Positions 1-13,124 of a DNA stretch of 64,000 nt are shown here, piece after piece (position 1 is the first letter of the stretch; the number at the start of each line of letters is the position of its first letter). Location: positions 532,001 to 596,000 of the forward strand of contig JAZGTH010000019.1 in assembly GCA_036877525.1 (NCBI GenBank). The letters are read 5' to 3'. Position numbers and translations under genes: made by a program. The notes below the pieces were generated by a model. The model saw only the letters and a list, made by a program, of their open reading frames with translations. It searched no databases and had not been told where the DNA came from. Source of the DNA: Chromobotia macracanthus. Taxonomy: Eukaryota; Chordata; Actinopteri; Cypriniformes; Botiidae.

Positions 1-1404
1 AAGAATGCCTCCAAAAAACCGGAGTAAAGCGAAACTAAAGCCGAGAAAAACACACAGAGAATGTACAGGAAAAATTACCTTGATATAACCATGTGAAGTG
101 TACTAGCTATACAACACAGTAAGAGCAGAACCCTCAAAAATGTTAGAAAGGAAGCACTTAGTATTTTACAGTAAACCCTTGCATAGAGATTTATTGAGCC
201 AATTTAGAGCATTATACTGAAGCAGATACCTAAATCTTGTTTAAATTTAGGAACTAACAAGGGTGGACTTTCGTTTTTCCTTTGATTTAAACTCCCATTA
301 GCCCTTTGGCCTAACATGCACAAAGCAGATTAGCATAATGCAAAAAATGTATTTAAAAATTTGTATGTGCAGATTTTGCTTAGGAAGTATAACAAAGAAT
401 AGTCCTTGTTAAAGTGTAAAGTGACACAAGCAAAACTGCTTCTTGATTTAGCAAAAGAAGTTTAAAAATTCTAATTATTCTTGAGGTTAAAAGTTCCAGA
501 GATACTGCTGCTTTCTCTAATTAGAATGATTGTCATGTCCTCTTTGACATTGCTTGTCTTATCAACATAATCATAATTTTGACTCTTTAATTTTTCATAT
601 TCTTTTCCTCTCCTACATTTCTCAACTAATTTTAAATTATACATACTGTTTTGATGCGGTAGCCTGATTAGAATTCATGAATAAGGTTTTAAATAAGATG
701 TTAACAGACATATAAATTGACATTAATGGCTTGACACTAATTACTGGTTGATCCCTGCTGAGGATGATTTTAATTACATGAGCTAGAAACCGATTAGGGC
801 CCATCAGTAGGTCGATATTCAGAATGTCAACATGAGTTGTGCATACCTTATAAACTCCTCATATAAGATGAAAATTATAAAATTAAATTCTCAGCTATAT
901 ATATGAAATTGAACGCAATTAAATTCACATTATACATTATAGCTGGGTCTGAGGTTTTAAATTACAGATCACAGACAAAAAATTGTAAAATATGTTTTCT
1001 TTCTCTCTGAATTTAGTTCTGTTTTGGGTTTTCCTGATTATCTTTGTAAGTGCACAGCTGTTCTTGGATGTTGCATATTTTGTTGGTGATAAATCAAAGA
1101 CAATAAAAATGTTTTAAAAATATGCTTATTCACAGAATTGGATACTGCGATGCATGAGCCATATCATTTATCCAATCTGCATGACTTTCTTTCTTCCGTA
1201 GAAAACAAAAGATGAATGTTTTGAAGAATATCCTGGCTACTTCTTTTCCATATAATGATGTTTAATGACTACTGTATTGCTTTTAGTCATAAGGGCCACT
1301 TTCATTAAACCTTTATGGTGCTTTTCTGCCATTTTGCAGCTCGACAACCTCAGTCCACCTTTACTTTTATTATATTGAAAAGAGTGGCCAAGACATTATT
1401 CAAA
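1..1404. other. Unassigned AT-rich DNA
   Basis: No ORF, RNA gene or repeat that I can name. It could be an upstream neuroligin intron or intergenic DNA. Confidence 0.5.
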
Positions 1405-1500
1405 TAATTCTTTTTGTGTTACACAGAAGAAAGTCAGGCAAGTTTTGGATGACATGAGTGTGAATAAATAATGACCAGATTTTCATTCCTGGGGGAACTC
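1405..1500. repeat. Half copy of a short cyprinid-type interspersed repeat
   Basis: The pattern TTTTTGTGTTACACAGAAGA, then GGATGACATGAGTGTGAATA and TTTTCATTCCTGGGGGAACT, matches the right half of a widespread short fish repeat. Related pieces lie at about 16640, 42058, 46611 and 53908. The family name is not certain; it behaves like a non-autonomous DNA element. Confidence 0.5.
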
Positions 1501-4500
1501 AAAACTGTCCAGGCTCTAGTACTTTCATATAAATCTTGCTGAGCTGCTTTAAATGTACAATGTTATATCAAAAAACGTTAGATGGGTGCTTATTACTATC
1601 TGTAATTGTATATATGAGCAGATTTTTTGCCACAGCTGTTCTCAGGATGTTGTTTACAAAGGACCAAAGAAGTCCTATAATGACATGCCTTTTCCTATTT
1701 TCTGCTTCATCCAAATACAAATATAATACACACAAAATACAAATACATACAAAAACATTTTCATCCACCATGGTGGTCTTTTGGTGAAAGACAAGAGATC
1801 TAATTCAGAAACTGTGAGATTTTTTTTAGGGGGGATGGGGCTTACAGTTACACTATTGCACAATTTAAAGTAGTGTTTAGTTAATGTTGTTTTTTGGGCC
1901 AAGGGCACACTGTGGATCCTTGAATGCTTGAATTACAGTTGATATGAAGCTGTTCACTGTAGCAGGTATTTGCCTAAGGAGCTAAAACTGAAACCTGTCA
2001 GAGCAGATGCTGTCCATCCATTGCAAATCTTAGATACAAAATGAAAGAAAACACGTGGAACGCAGAAGTTTCTAGAAACTCAGGCTGAAAGACAGCATCT
2101 AACACCTCTGTCACTGCTATTACACTCCCGTACTGAAGGGCCACTGTCCTGCATAGTTTAGTTCCAACAAGCAGCTTAAAATCAAAATCATTTTTATAAA
2201 TTTACCTTTGGGCTAAGGTAAAGAGACCATTTTGAATACAGTTCTGTTATGTACTTGAACTGATTTTTGTTCATTTTTAACCAAAAAAAGTTATGGATTG
2301 CAGCTTTAAAGGGCCACATGACACTTAGTAGTCGTAGACTTGGTTCAAAGGGTCAAACTAGAGGTTGCTAAGTGAAAACCAGTAACTCCACACATGGATA
2401 ACACTAACAAGACTTCAATATGCTATACAAAGCGTATGCAAATTATACCTACTTTGTCATGGCTGGTTTGATTGGCCTATAACTTGTTTGCCCAGTTATA
2501 AAGGGCCTCATTTATGAAGATAAAGGTATAATATATAAAGATATAATAATAATAATTACATAATAATTAATTAAACAATTAAACAAATAATAATTATTAT
2601 TTAATAATAAGAATAAAGATATATAATAATTAATAGAAATAATTAAATATATAATAATCCTAAGTGTATGGTCATTTGAATGTTTCTAACTCTGAACAGA
2701 AGTTAATCGTTAATTTTAAAGGTTATTACTTGATTTTTGCATGCCAATATATGTGCTCAATTACCTGTACATGACAGAAATCTGACTGTTTTATTTATGA
2801 CCAATTATGACTTTACATGTAGTCACTAGTCATTTATTAAATCACTCATTTATTTACACCTGCATCTCTATAGGAAAACCAGGTCAGTGCACACTGCACA
2901 GCTCAGTAAATGTACTTATAATTTGATTTTAACCCCAGTTTCTGCCTTTGTAAATCCAAAATTGGTTCTGCAAGTTTCTTCACGTAGGATCATAAAATTT
3001 TAAATCATATCTGCTCTCATAAGAAAATGAGATTCTTGGTGTTCCATGTGGGTCCTGGCCTTGATACAGAATTCCAGCTCTTGTCGACATAGAAGATTTG
3101 TTTGTGTTTTGACATGGTTATGTGTTTGCTTAGTATTGATCCATGTTTAATGTGTCCTCTCCACTCCCCTCTCAGAGCTACATAAAGTCTCAGTAACACA
3201 ACTTAGAGTCTTAGCATCCAAATCCTTTCTACTAAGAACGAACTCTATAAAGGACCTATTTTGTGCAAGACAAATAAATTAGAAACAAAATGAGGCTAAA
3301 TGCCATCACTAATTGGTGCCATCTTTCATATTAGTGGATCTGTACAGGGTCATTACAAGTTGCTCTTTAGCTTGGAATTTAGTTGAAAAATAAAATTTTG
3401 CTTCCTTGTAAAGCAAAGTGAAGCCAGCCATCGACTATAAACATTAACTTTTACAGTACAAAAAGTCCCTGAACAATGTAATTATTGGGAAAGGTGTCAG
3501 TCATTCAGTTGAAGCCAGTTGTTCAGTTCATATTCAAATCCCCTTATACACATGTATTAAAATATGTACCATGGTAACCACCAACTTAATTAGTATAGTT
3601 ACAGTTACAGTAGTGCACTTATTGTTGCTACAATCAAACCGTCATGAGAAATATGCTATACTATTAGGCAAAAATATGGAAATTAAACACAATTATTGTA
3701 GATTTAGAATCTTACAATGTTTTTACTGGAGTAGCAATAACTACAGACACTGTGAGCTACACTTTATTTTAAGGTATCATTAATTATCCAAACTGTGTTT
3801 TTGTAATGGTCTAGCGTTTACCATTGTTGCATGCTCATGCCGTGTTAACTGTTATATAACTTCAAAACCAGGGTGACATTCTTACACTGGTTGTGTCATT
3901 GCCTGACTAATTCCCCAGTGTCAAAGGGGAAGGAGAAAAGCATTGTATCATGTGCTTAGGTTCATCTGAGCCTTGAGGTCCAGACCACCTGTATAAATGA
4001 GTACTGCAGACTCTGAAATCCATCATTCGTAATGACAGGAAAATATTTCCCAGGTGCGATGTTCATCTTGTGAGTGAAAGATGGTGGCCTGACTTCATCA
4101 TGGACTTGTGTGGTTACCACTAAACCTCTGAGCAGTGTGTACTCATTCCACTGGAAGCATCTTGTGATGGAGTGATTTGAGCATGTCTGAAGTTTAAACT
4201 GAACAATTATATTTTTGTTGTTTTTACAATTGTCTAGAAGTTAAAGAACTGAGCAGATCAGCTCTCTGCTGCTTGACTACAAAACAAGGCTACATGTGGG
4301 AACTGTGGTGTAGTGATTGTAGCATGAGTTCTTGACACATTGGAGCTCTGATGCCCACATGAGCGATATAGGTTTAAAACCAGCCTGCGGTGTATTTTGA
4401 TTTTCATCTCTATTCCCAAAGTATGTCCTGTTACTCTCTTGTTTCTCACAGCATAGCAACATCATGCTTGGGCTATGTTTTGAACATAAATGTTACACCG

Positions 4501-5168
4501 CCATCTCGTATCAAACTCGAAAACCTAAAATGTCTCATCAAATAAATATATAAAAAGCACTGGTTTTGAGCTGAAGTCATTTTATTATTTGAGAGAAAAG
4601 AGGCTATGAGTAATACTCTATGAATGAAGCACAGTGTGTAAGGTAGGTCAAAAGTAACAATGGTAAAATATATAGTGTGTCAGAGTCACACAGAAATATT
4701 TGACCTTCAAATTCTGTGGTTGACCTATCAGAATTAAGTATTCCAGAGAGCCATGCAGTAGAAGCATGTATGAATGCATAATAAAAGCTTCCACCAGCCT
4801 CAAAATCCATAAAACAGCATAGCTCAAGCTAATAGCAACAAATTCAGTTAATAATTCTGCAGTCTGTGTACAGAGTGGACAGAATTTGGCCTGTAGTCCG
4901 CCAGCTCTTGCAGAAAGTTGGGTGTAAGCAAGAACTCAGTGTATTTGTCAGATGGCATGGGCACGTGGGTTAAGCTGCCCTGCAGACAGCGAGAGAGAGA
5001 CCCTGATGGGTCTGATTGCCGTGTTTTTGGAGGACAGATGGCTTGTGTCGAGGTGTGTGCGTGTGTGTAGACTCACAACAGTGGAATTTAATTCCATCTG
5101 ACCCTGATCTTGGTTAAGCAGTCTCCATGTTTCACTCTGTCCATGGTTGTTGGAAACCATGAGAATGA

Positions 5169-5170
<2 letters not shown>
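1501..5170. other. Unassigned AT-rich DNA with a possible SINE remnant
   Basis: No gene is visible. 2515-2660 is low-complexity TAATAATTA-rich sequence. Around 4300-4400 there is a possible degenerate tRNA-derived SINE, listed separately. The rest is unremarkable. Confidence 0.5.
4300..4400 (+). repeat. Possible degenerate tRNA-derived SINE head
   Basis: A box-A-like stretch (GTGTAGTGATTGTAGCATG, about 4309) is followed by a box-B-like AGGTTTAAAACC about 60 bases later, the spacing of a pol III internal promoter. It is not an intact tRNA, and the call rests on these two weak boxes. Confidence 0.3.
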
Positions 5171-5266
<96 letters not shown>

Positions 5267-5325
5267 TATATATATATACACAATCTATCATCTATATCTT
5301 ATCTATCTATCTATCTATATATGTA
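5171..5325. repeat. (TA)n microsatellite followed by a short (TATC)n
   Basis: An uninterrupted TA dinucleotide run covers 5171-5263, about 46 units. It is followed by a GCATATATATA interruption and a short TATC/CTAT tract near 5302-5318. Length is likely to vary between individuals. Confidence 0.97.
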
Positions 5326-5772
5326 TTTCCTCTGTTCAATCCTAGAGTTTATGGAGGCCTGTGTTAGCCTCTGTTCTTTTCTGTAGCTTCTAGTTGAGGG
5401 CAAGTTCACATTTAATCAGACGTCTTGGTTACGTATGTAACCCTTGTTCCCTGAAGGAGGGAACGGAGATGTTATGTCAACGTACTGACGTATGACATAT
5501 GGGGTCTCGCTTGAGAGCCCATATCACCTTCGAGTAGTAGAGAAACGCGCCAACGAACATTCAGGTTTGTGCTGAGGAGCCGAGTTGTGCCCCGGCCAAT
5601 CAGCAGTGAATCAGGCTTGCGGCAAGGGGATGTAATGTCTCCGTTTCCTCCTTCAGGGAATAAGGGTTACATACGTAACCAAGATGTTCCCTTTCAGTCA
5701 ATCACATTTGACGTTACGTCAACGTACTCACGTATGGGGTCCCTGTTGAAAAACGCAGCAAGCCGACCCACG

Positions 5773-6226
5773 TTACGGGCTTGCACTTTTCCCAGTTGAC
5801 CCAAAGCCCCAGGTGGCTGAGGTGCCGGAGCACCAGATCCCCGTATTCGCACAACTGCTCTCGAGAGCGACCAAATTGAGCCAGTCATCGAGGTAGTTCA
5901 GAATGCAAATGCCCACTTCCCATAACGGGGCAAGGGCAGCCTCTGTGCCTTTGGTAAAGACATGGAGAGACAGGGACAGCCTGAAGGGGAGGACTTGTAC
6001 TGATATGCCCAACCCTCGAACGTAACCGAAGGAATAGCTCTTGTTGAGGCAGAATCGAGACATGGACGTATGTGTCCTTCATGTCAATTGCTGCGAACCT
6101 ATCTTTGGGACGGATGCACAAAAAAGTGAGTTTCTGCATAAGCATCTTGAAAAGTAACTTGTACAGGGACCGATTCAAGACACGCAGATCCAAGATTGGC
6201 TGCAGCCCACCTACTTTTTCAGGCAT
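5773..6226 (-). pseudogene. DIRS reverse transcriptase fragment (frameshifted)
   Basis: On the minus strand, one frame (6226 to 5885) reads GGLQPILDLRVLNRSLYKLL, then FAAIDMKDTYVHVSILPQ. This is the RT fingers/palm start and motif A, with the catalytic Asp in the MKD context. A second frame (6063 to 5773) continues VQVLPFRLSLSLHVFTKGTE and ILNYLDDWLNL, where YLDD is the motif C catalytic pair. The two frames overlap near 5885-6063 but differ in phase, so a frameshift has occurred. The RT stops shortly after motif C and no RNase H follows. Family assignment comes from the LDLRVLNR and YLDDW wording typical of fish DIRS elements. Confidence 0.8.
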
Positions 6227-6427
6227 GATGCAGGAGAGGCTGTAAGCCCTGACTTCATCTCGGCTGGAGGGACAGGTTGTATTGCATCCTTCGCCAGGAG
6301 GACCACAATCTCCGCTCGGACCACCTGGGGACCCAGCTGTGGCATGGAGGTGGAGTCATGCCTGGGGAGGATGTGCCTGATAGCCTCTATCCACTTCTGG
6401 ACTGCCAAGAACTGCTAGGCAGAGCCC

Positions 6428-7117
6428 TTAACAGCATCGCCTAAAAGGCAACCTTGGAAGATGGGGCATCAAAAAGCAAAGCAAACAAACATCAAGAAAG
6501 CAAACTTTGTCAGTGTCCCACATCTCCACAAGATTTAGCCAGAGATGACGCTCCTGGACCACCAAGGTGGACATCGTCTGGCCAAGGGCCTGCGCTGTGA
6601 CTATCCTCATCCAGAGAGTAAGGTCAGCCACCATGCACAGCTCCTGCATCACCTTGGTGTAGAACTACCCTCATGGAGCTGTTTAAGTGCCTTGGCCAGG
6701 CAAACCTGCAGGACAGCCATGGCATGCAGGGTGGAAACTGCCTGTCCAGCATGCTGTAGGTTTTGGCAGCAAGAGCTGCCACAGTCTTACAGGCCTTGGA
6801 CAGGAGACGTGGGCGACTCCTCCAGGTGGCAGAATTTTACGGGCACAGGACTACTTAGAACCTCCTCATGCACTTCCGGGAAGGCACCAGGGCGGGACGG
6901 GACTGGGAGTCCCATGCGGCCCAGAGGAATCAATCATCCAGCCGTGAGTGCTCTGGATTGGGCGGAAGGTTCCACTCCAGTTCAAAGGCACAGCTGCCCG
7001 GGCAAGCACGGCCATCAGCTCCGAGTCTGACTCAGCAGGAACAACCCAGCCCGAAGGAGGAAGTTCTGCCTCGTCCTCAGAGAAGAGCAGTCCACCCTCC
7101 AATGTAGCAATCGACAT
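6428..7117 (-). pseudogene. DIRS gag-like fragment
   Basis: Two minus-strand open stretches in the same phase are separated by stops. 7117 to 6866 holds SDSELMAVLARAAVPLNW and a FRPIQSTHGWMID segment. 6652 to 6428 holds ADLTLWMRIVTAQALGQTMS, VVQERHLWLNLVEMWD and KVCFLDV. This wording recalls the gag-like first ORF of fish DIRS elements, and its place upstream of the RT fits. It is a decayed copy. Confidence 0.65.
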
Positions 7118-9207
7118 CTGGTCCTCATCTGGATCACCAAAAGTGACAGCGGGTCCCCAGGGGGAACAGCGTTAAGTGCTAACTAACTCTTCCGCCTTCA
7201 GGTGTGTAGCCAGAGCAACAGAATGGGTAGCAGCAGAGGGGCTCGATCTCCATAGAAAAGAGAGAGCCGTGACTGCAGTGTCAAGATGGCCATGCTCTTA
7301 TAATAAAGGCTGGTGGGCGTGACACGACACGCAAATCCTTTGCCCAAATGCTCATTGGCTCTTTCCTCTCGGGCCAATGTTCATTGGCGTGTTTTTCTAC
7401 TTCTCAAAGGTGATAGGGCTCATAAGCGAGACTCCATACGTCATACGTCAGTACATGTAGTTTGGGATGTCAGTCTTCGCTGAAGAAATGTAATCTGTGG
7501 TGCTCTTTACTTACAGACACTGATAAAAACCAAGGTTTTGGTTTTTAATAAAAGGTTTTGATCAGAATTTGTATTCCTGTCCTGGGACAACACACAGCGC
7601 AGTGTGTTTTATTCAGTCTCAGTTTCTGACCTCAGTCCATTACACAGAGTGAAAGAAACATTTTAACCCCATCTTTGTCTTTTTTAGATAAAACTGTAAA
7701 AAAGAAATTGTGATCATTATGCCGAAATTACAAATGAGATCCTGTCTGGATTGTTTTTGATAGCAATGAAATGAAAAGAAGGGAAAACAGAGACTTTTGT
7801 TGATGCTTCAGAAGTAATCTCATGTAACCTCTGTAATCTCCTCTCTAGAGCTTCAGAATAGATCTCAGCTGTCAGATTTAATCTTAAATCTGCAATCAAA
7901 AAACAAGTCATCACTCAAACATTTTTCTTTAATATTTTTAAAACAACTATGCTAACCATTTTTATTTCTCATTAAAAACATTTAGAAAAAATGTCCAAGA
8001 CATTTTTTCTCTTCATCAGAAACATCACAAAAAAGCTAAGAGACAGGACAGGCCTCAGTGTCATTAACAACCTACGTCAAACAACAATTGTAAGATGTAG
8101 AGATCATACTCAAGTAGCTCATTCCTTGAGATCTTCATTAGGTCTCCTGATCTATGAGCGAGCACATCTGAGCAATACATTTTACTCCAGGCAGGCATAC
8201 ACTACCTACCTCATTCCCTTCCATCAATGTCACATGTCTGTTCTTCAGCTTAGCTGTCATTGTCCAGTCATAAGCCATCCCCCTTGGACACATACACACA
8301 CGCACACAAGGGTGTCCTTCACCTGAGTGACCTGTCATCCTAAATCCTGTCATCCTAAATCTCCCATAGACTTGATTCCTGTGACAGTTTAACCATACAT
8401 CTCAGCAAGAAAGACCTTCATGAGCAGAAAGTGTCTGGGCCCCATCACCCAAAGGGCTCCTCATCAGTCTCCCACACACTACTGATCCTTGTTCAGTCAA
8501 AGTGAATAGACTGGACACCTGTCTGAGTATAATGTATGGGACAGACACAAGAGAGAAGGTGAAGGACACCACTGTATGTATGCTGTCCAGCAGAAGACGA
8601 TAAATGAGAAAACAAAATCAGGCAGAACAGGAAAGCATGTTAAGGGAAAACATATGAATACATGAATTTAATGGCACATTTCCATAACTCAAATGTAACT
8701 GTATATGTATTGTAGACTAATGTCTTTGAGGCATAAACTGCCACAGAGGGAGTTTTTTGTTAAAGTCATTTTAAAGTTTTTGTGTGAAGACATTTTATTT
8801 TAAAAACATTCATTGTGAGCAGTTTGGAAGAGTGCTAAAGGTCACTGATCCGGTAAGATGTCATCCCTGTACAACAGTGTGTCTGCCTGTGTGTAAGCAG
8901 ACAAAGATATACAAGGTTCCTCAGTAGCTCTGTTTCAAAGCCCACATTGCAATGAGATCAGAAATGTTATACAAGATGAAATGGATGAAAATATTAAATA
9001 TATATTTATTCAGTACTGAAAATGATAAACAGAAAATAGTTCCACTTAATTAAAAATGCAAAAAAAATGTCTGTGTTCCTTGTACTTTTTGCAACATGAT
9101 GAGTGGATTTTTTTAACACTGTTTTAGCTCCTATGGCTATATTCATGGTGAGAACCAATATTATGGCCAACAGGTCACTCATAGACATAATGCAACAGCT
9201 TGGTTTC

Positions 9208-9322
9208 CTGTAGCTCAGCTAGCAGAGCATGATAATAGAAACTAAATAGTAATTTAAATGCAGTAAATTGTGTCACTATGAAAAAATGCATATGCAAACC
9301 ACATAAATGTAAATATAATCTA
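9208..9322 (+). repeat. Degenerate tRNA-derived SINE
   Basis: CTGTAGCTCAGCTAGCAGAG is a good pol III box A, close to the SINE head at 61787. The expected box B is not clear. The stretch ends in a CATAAATGTAAAT-like tail resembling the end of the copy at about 37100. Confidence 0.4.
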
Positions 9323-10695
9323 ATAGCCCAAGACCAAGAAACATACAAGGGCCCCAAGTGATTGAGCTTTTGGAGTCATTCATGCTTTTTTGTCTTCCAG
9401 AGAAGAACAATAGTGATTCATATTGTCACACAGCTTATAGATGTCTCGGGAGTTAGAATCACCACAAGCAGAAAAGTGGGAAAATAGAACACAGGACAGA
9501 GACAAATAAAGAAAGTATTTTGAGAATATATCATGGCCCAGAAGAAGATATTATCCATCAAAATATGTCCATCTGACAACTGCAGAATAGCAGCAAGTGG
9601 AGCAGAAAGAGGACTCCATCAATTACCAATGAGGGTTTTGCTGATGGGAATATTTTGTCCTTTCCAACATCATGCCTCTGAAGCTTATCCACTGCTCAAC
9701 ACAATGCTGCCAGGACTCTAATAGAGTCATGTATTAAAGACTTACTTATTTGTGCCTTGGGGGCCAAAGACAAAACATCTACCCACAAGGGCTAAAGATT
9801 CTACAGATAGAAGGGGCAGATCTCATAACCGTCTGTCGAAATAATTTATAAAATTATAAATCCAATTACATTCACAGCATAAATTGGTCCAAGTGAATGC
9901 AGTCTGAGGTCTAACTGCCTCTTAACTCAGACATACACATATACGTCATCCTGAACTTGCATGAGAACTTATTAAGAGTTATGCACTGTACTTTCCCTCC
10001 GCTTTGGAGTGGTATTTGTTACTGTAGGATACTGCAAGCCATGCAGTATTTCTCTTAGGGGTGTCAGATAGATTCTAATTTAATTAAATGAACATACACT
10101 AATGGATCATGGGAGGCATAGCCTGGTTCCAAGGATGTGTAACCAATTGTACTCTTCACGGCTTGGTGGGACTAGAGGGGTTGGAGGATTTCTTCACACC
10201 GGACCTTCTATATGCATTACCTCTCCATATTCATTTACACCAAATGAAAGTTGACAAAGTTTTTGAAGTTTTCACTCAAACAGAAAATAGTGAAGGAGTG
10301 ATTGAGAGGCTTTATGGCATATGTATTTGCAGCATGCAGTGTATAAAGTTGAGGTCAAACCTGAATGTTGCCCAGAGTGGGGAAGGTCACTGCAGTTGCC
10401 TGCTGTCTGTACATTTCCTCTCCTTTGAAATGAATTGGACCTGACTGTGCAAAGAACTCAGCACTTAATAAATAGAACTCAGCACTTAAACTCTGACGCT
10501 TAATAAATTTAATAAACCCTGGAATTTTAAAAGCACAAAATCCTCTATTAAAAACAAGCTTTGTTATTAAGAGCGCTATTTATTCACAGTGGTTTAAAAG
10601 TCGACTTTAGTATAGGTCACTGTGACATCTGCAGTAACACTACAGTAAATGGTAAACAGACCATGAATATAAAAATAGTGTATGTAATATATCAA

Positions 10696-10703
<8 letters not shown>

Positions 10704-10731
<28 letters not shown>

Positions 10732-10732
10732 T
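10704..10732. repeat. Short (TA)n microsatellite
   Basis: TA dinucleotide run within a longer AT-rich stretch. Confidence 0.9.
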
Positions 10733-13124
10733 TGGTATTGGTTGTTTTACCCTGATGCCCATAATTGAGAAAAAGAGAAAGAGAGAAAGACTGAGAGTCA
10801 TTACAGATGGCCTGCAAGAGGAAAGAGTCATACCTTAGTCATATAGACCTTGAATGTCTTGAGGAAGGCAGTCATCTGAATGTTCTCATTTAAAATGTAT
10901 TCAGTCCATGATATGGTGTGGCAGGCTTTGATGATCAATAATGAATAATTTCTTCTCATTGTTCTTTGATTTTCAAGGTACTACTTTATATAGTAATATA
11001 TACATTATATATTTTAATGTTTAGCTGAACACTGCAGACACCAGCATTGGCGGTAGAGAAGTACGATATGCTTCCCAAACTGCACAATTCTCACTAAATC
11101 AAGAACAGATGGTGCTTTCACCACATCAAATAGACTCCCTGATAATTACACATACTCATTTTAATCACTGTGGTTCTTCATCTCAGCAAATAGGTGTGCT
11201 AGAGGACTAATTGTTTCTAAATTTTTCCTCGACTGACACATTAACAAATATTGCATGATTGTATTTTCAGTAATAATTCACTGTATTTGTAATTGCAATT
11301 AGATGTTGTTAAGATAATAATTATGTTTTGTGGACATCATCATGTTCAAAGCTTCATCAAGCTTTATCAGCTGTGATGTGACCATGAGAGACAATAAAAA
11401 TTTGCCCAATGTGAACAATACTGTGTAGGATGCATGCTGGTCTAGATACGTAGATATCAAAATTTCTCACTTCAAGGCCCACCATTGTCCACAACCATAT
11501 TAGAAAGACCATCCACATTCCCAAAATCTGCCCAATCAAAAAAGATGTATATTTGTTATAAAAAATAACCAAACACTAACAAATATCTAGATTTTTTTCT
11601 GTTTTTGGCTTTGTTTGTTTTTGTCTATGTTTGTTATTGTCTATTTTGAGTCACCTTAAGGCCCATTTGGAAGTTTAAGGTCCACTAGTTTAAGGCCCCT
11701 GGTTTAGAAACACTGGTCTAGATCCAATCTTAAAGACACTCTGTGATGGAGTGACTCAGTTTTCTGCAAAAATCCAAATGTTAATAACAAAAAGAAAGGC
11801 CCAGAAACACTTACGGCTAGGTAATTATAATAAGTATCATAATTCTTTATGAAACAAGCCACAGGAACACTCTAACTTCTGATTTTATTTCTTCCAAAAA
11901 TATCTGAAATTCTCATTTCAGGCTTATAGTCATAAATTATCTAAATCATGCAGTCTGACAAGCTGTGAGCATCTCATTAGAATATGACCTCAGGCTGATG
12001 GCACAGTTCTACATTAAGTCCAAAGTGACAGACTTAATCCAGTTGTTTACTCAGAACCAATGGCGTAGATCTTAGACAAACATTTACTAAACATTGGACC
12101 TATTTACAGTTTGCATAATCTCAATGAGGAGATATAAGAACAGAATCAAAACGTGTGGGGGAATTCACAGGAAGGCTTGGTCAGAATATTGCTTCTATAT
12201 TAACATTTGGAGTGTGAACATAACTTTAGTAAAATTGTCATTTTACATCCTAATATGCCCAGCTTTTACTATACATGCAATTTGACAGCTCTCAAGCTAT
12301 GTTAAATAAACTCGCCTATGTTTGATAAGTGCATATGGCTGATGCTCATTTCTAATTTTCTGATAGCAGTCCTTTGTTTTTTCTGTAATGGGCGACTGCT
12401 GTAGTGCTCTGACTAGAAGACAGTTTTGAAAATTGTATATGTAACAATGTATATTAAATGTTATTCAGTATATCACATTCTGTGATATCATCTGTGGATG
12501 TTGCATTAAAACTGTTTGTTTGATGTTGCCCTTGGCAAAGCTGACAGGTTTGAGCTTGTCTAACCTAATTATGATATACAATTTTAGAAAATCTAATTCA
12601 GCTGGAAGGGAGAACTTATAATCAGGTACATATAAAATCCTTGAATTGCAACTCAATGTTGTTTTGATCTTTTAATTCTGAAGCAAATTTGGGGTTTTAT
12701 TTTGCTGTTTACTTGCAGCAAAAATACTTGACATGGCAGACAGAGTTACAAGTAAATCAAGGCAATGATTGATAGTTTTCAATTACTATATGGACTAGAT
12801 TGCGTTTAAAGATCATGTAGTTATATTGTGAATCGTAAATGTATTTTTTTCTCAGTTACTGTCAGGAAAAAACAATGTTGCTACATAAAGCACACTTATT
12901 TTATTGATAAACATTTGTGACCATACAGCCAAAATGAGTCACAATGAGCTCATTTTCAAAAATCTTTTTATCTTTTTATTTTTACATTCTCCATTACAAA
13001 ATATGATGATGTACAATTTGTTGGAACTGGACAAATAATGAATGTGCTACACCTTTTGCCAGCACAGGTCAGATGTTTGTATAATATCAATATAATCACA
13101 TATCACATTTTTTGTATCATATCA

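Larger units (their letters stand above)
5423..7454 (-). mobile_element. DIRS-like (tyrosine-recombinase type) retrotransposon, degenerate and internally deleted
   Basis: Read on the minus strand, this contains DIRS gag-like and reverse-transcriptase remnants flanked by inverted terminal repeats. The left terminal repeat (5482-5530) is the reverse complement, with a few changes, of 7407-7454. An extra inverted pair lies at 5425-5462 and 5646-5684, and a direct copy of the terminal motif GTCAACGTACT at about 5719. Such terminal and internal complementary repeats are typical of DIRS elements. Most of RNase H and all of the tyrosine recombinase are missing, so it cannot be autonomous. It is much richer in GC and CpG than its surroundings. 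Confidence 0.8.
7455..13124. other. Unassigned AT-rich DNA with minor repeats
   Basis: No gene is visible. It includes a possible SINE head at 9208-9322, a short (TA)n at 10704-10732, two GTCATCCTAAATC units near 8335-8361, and an inverted pair (GGTGTCCTTCACCT near 8308, its complement near 8567). A short duplication, AACTCAGCACTTAA, occurs twice near 10456-10490. Confidence 0.5.

Noticed and set aside
5088..5386. Ile/Tyr repeat ORFs
   Set aside because: Translation of the (TA)n microsatellite.
6545..7030. 161-residue plus-strand ORF
   Set aside because: Shadow of the minus-strand DIRS gag region, with no recognisable domain.
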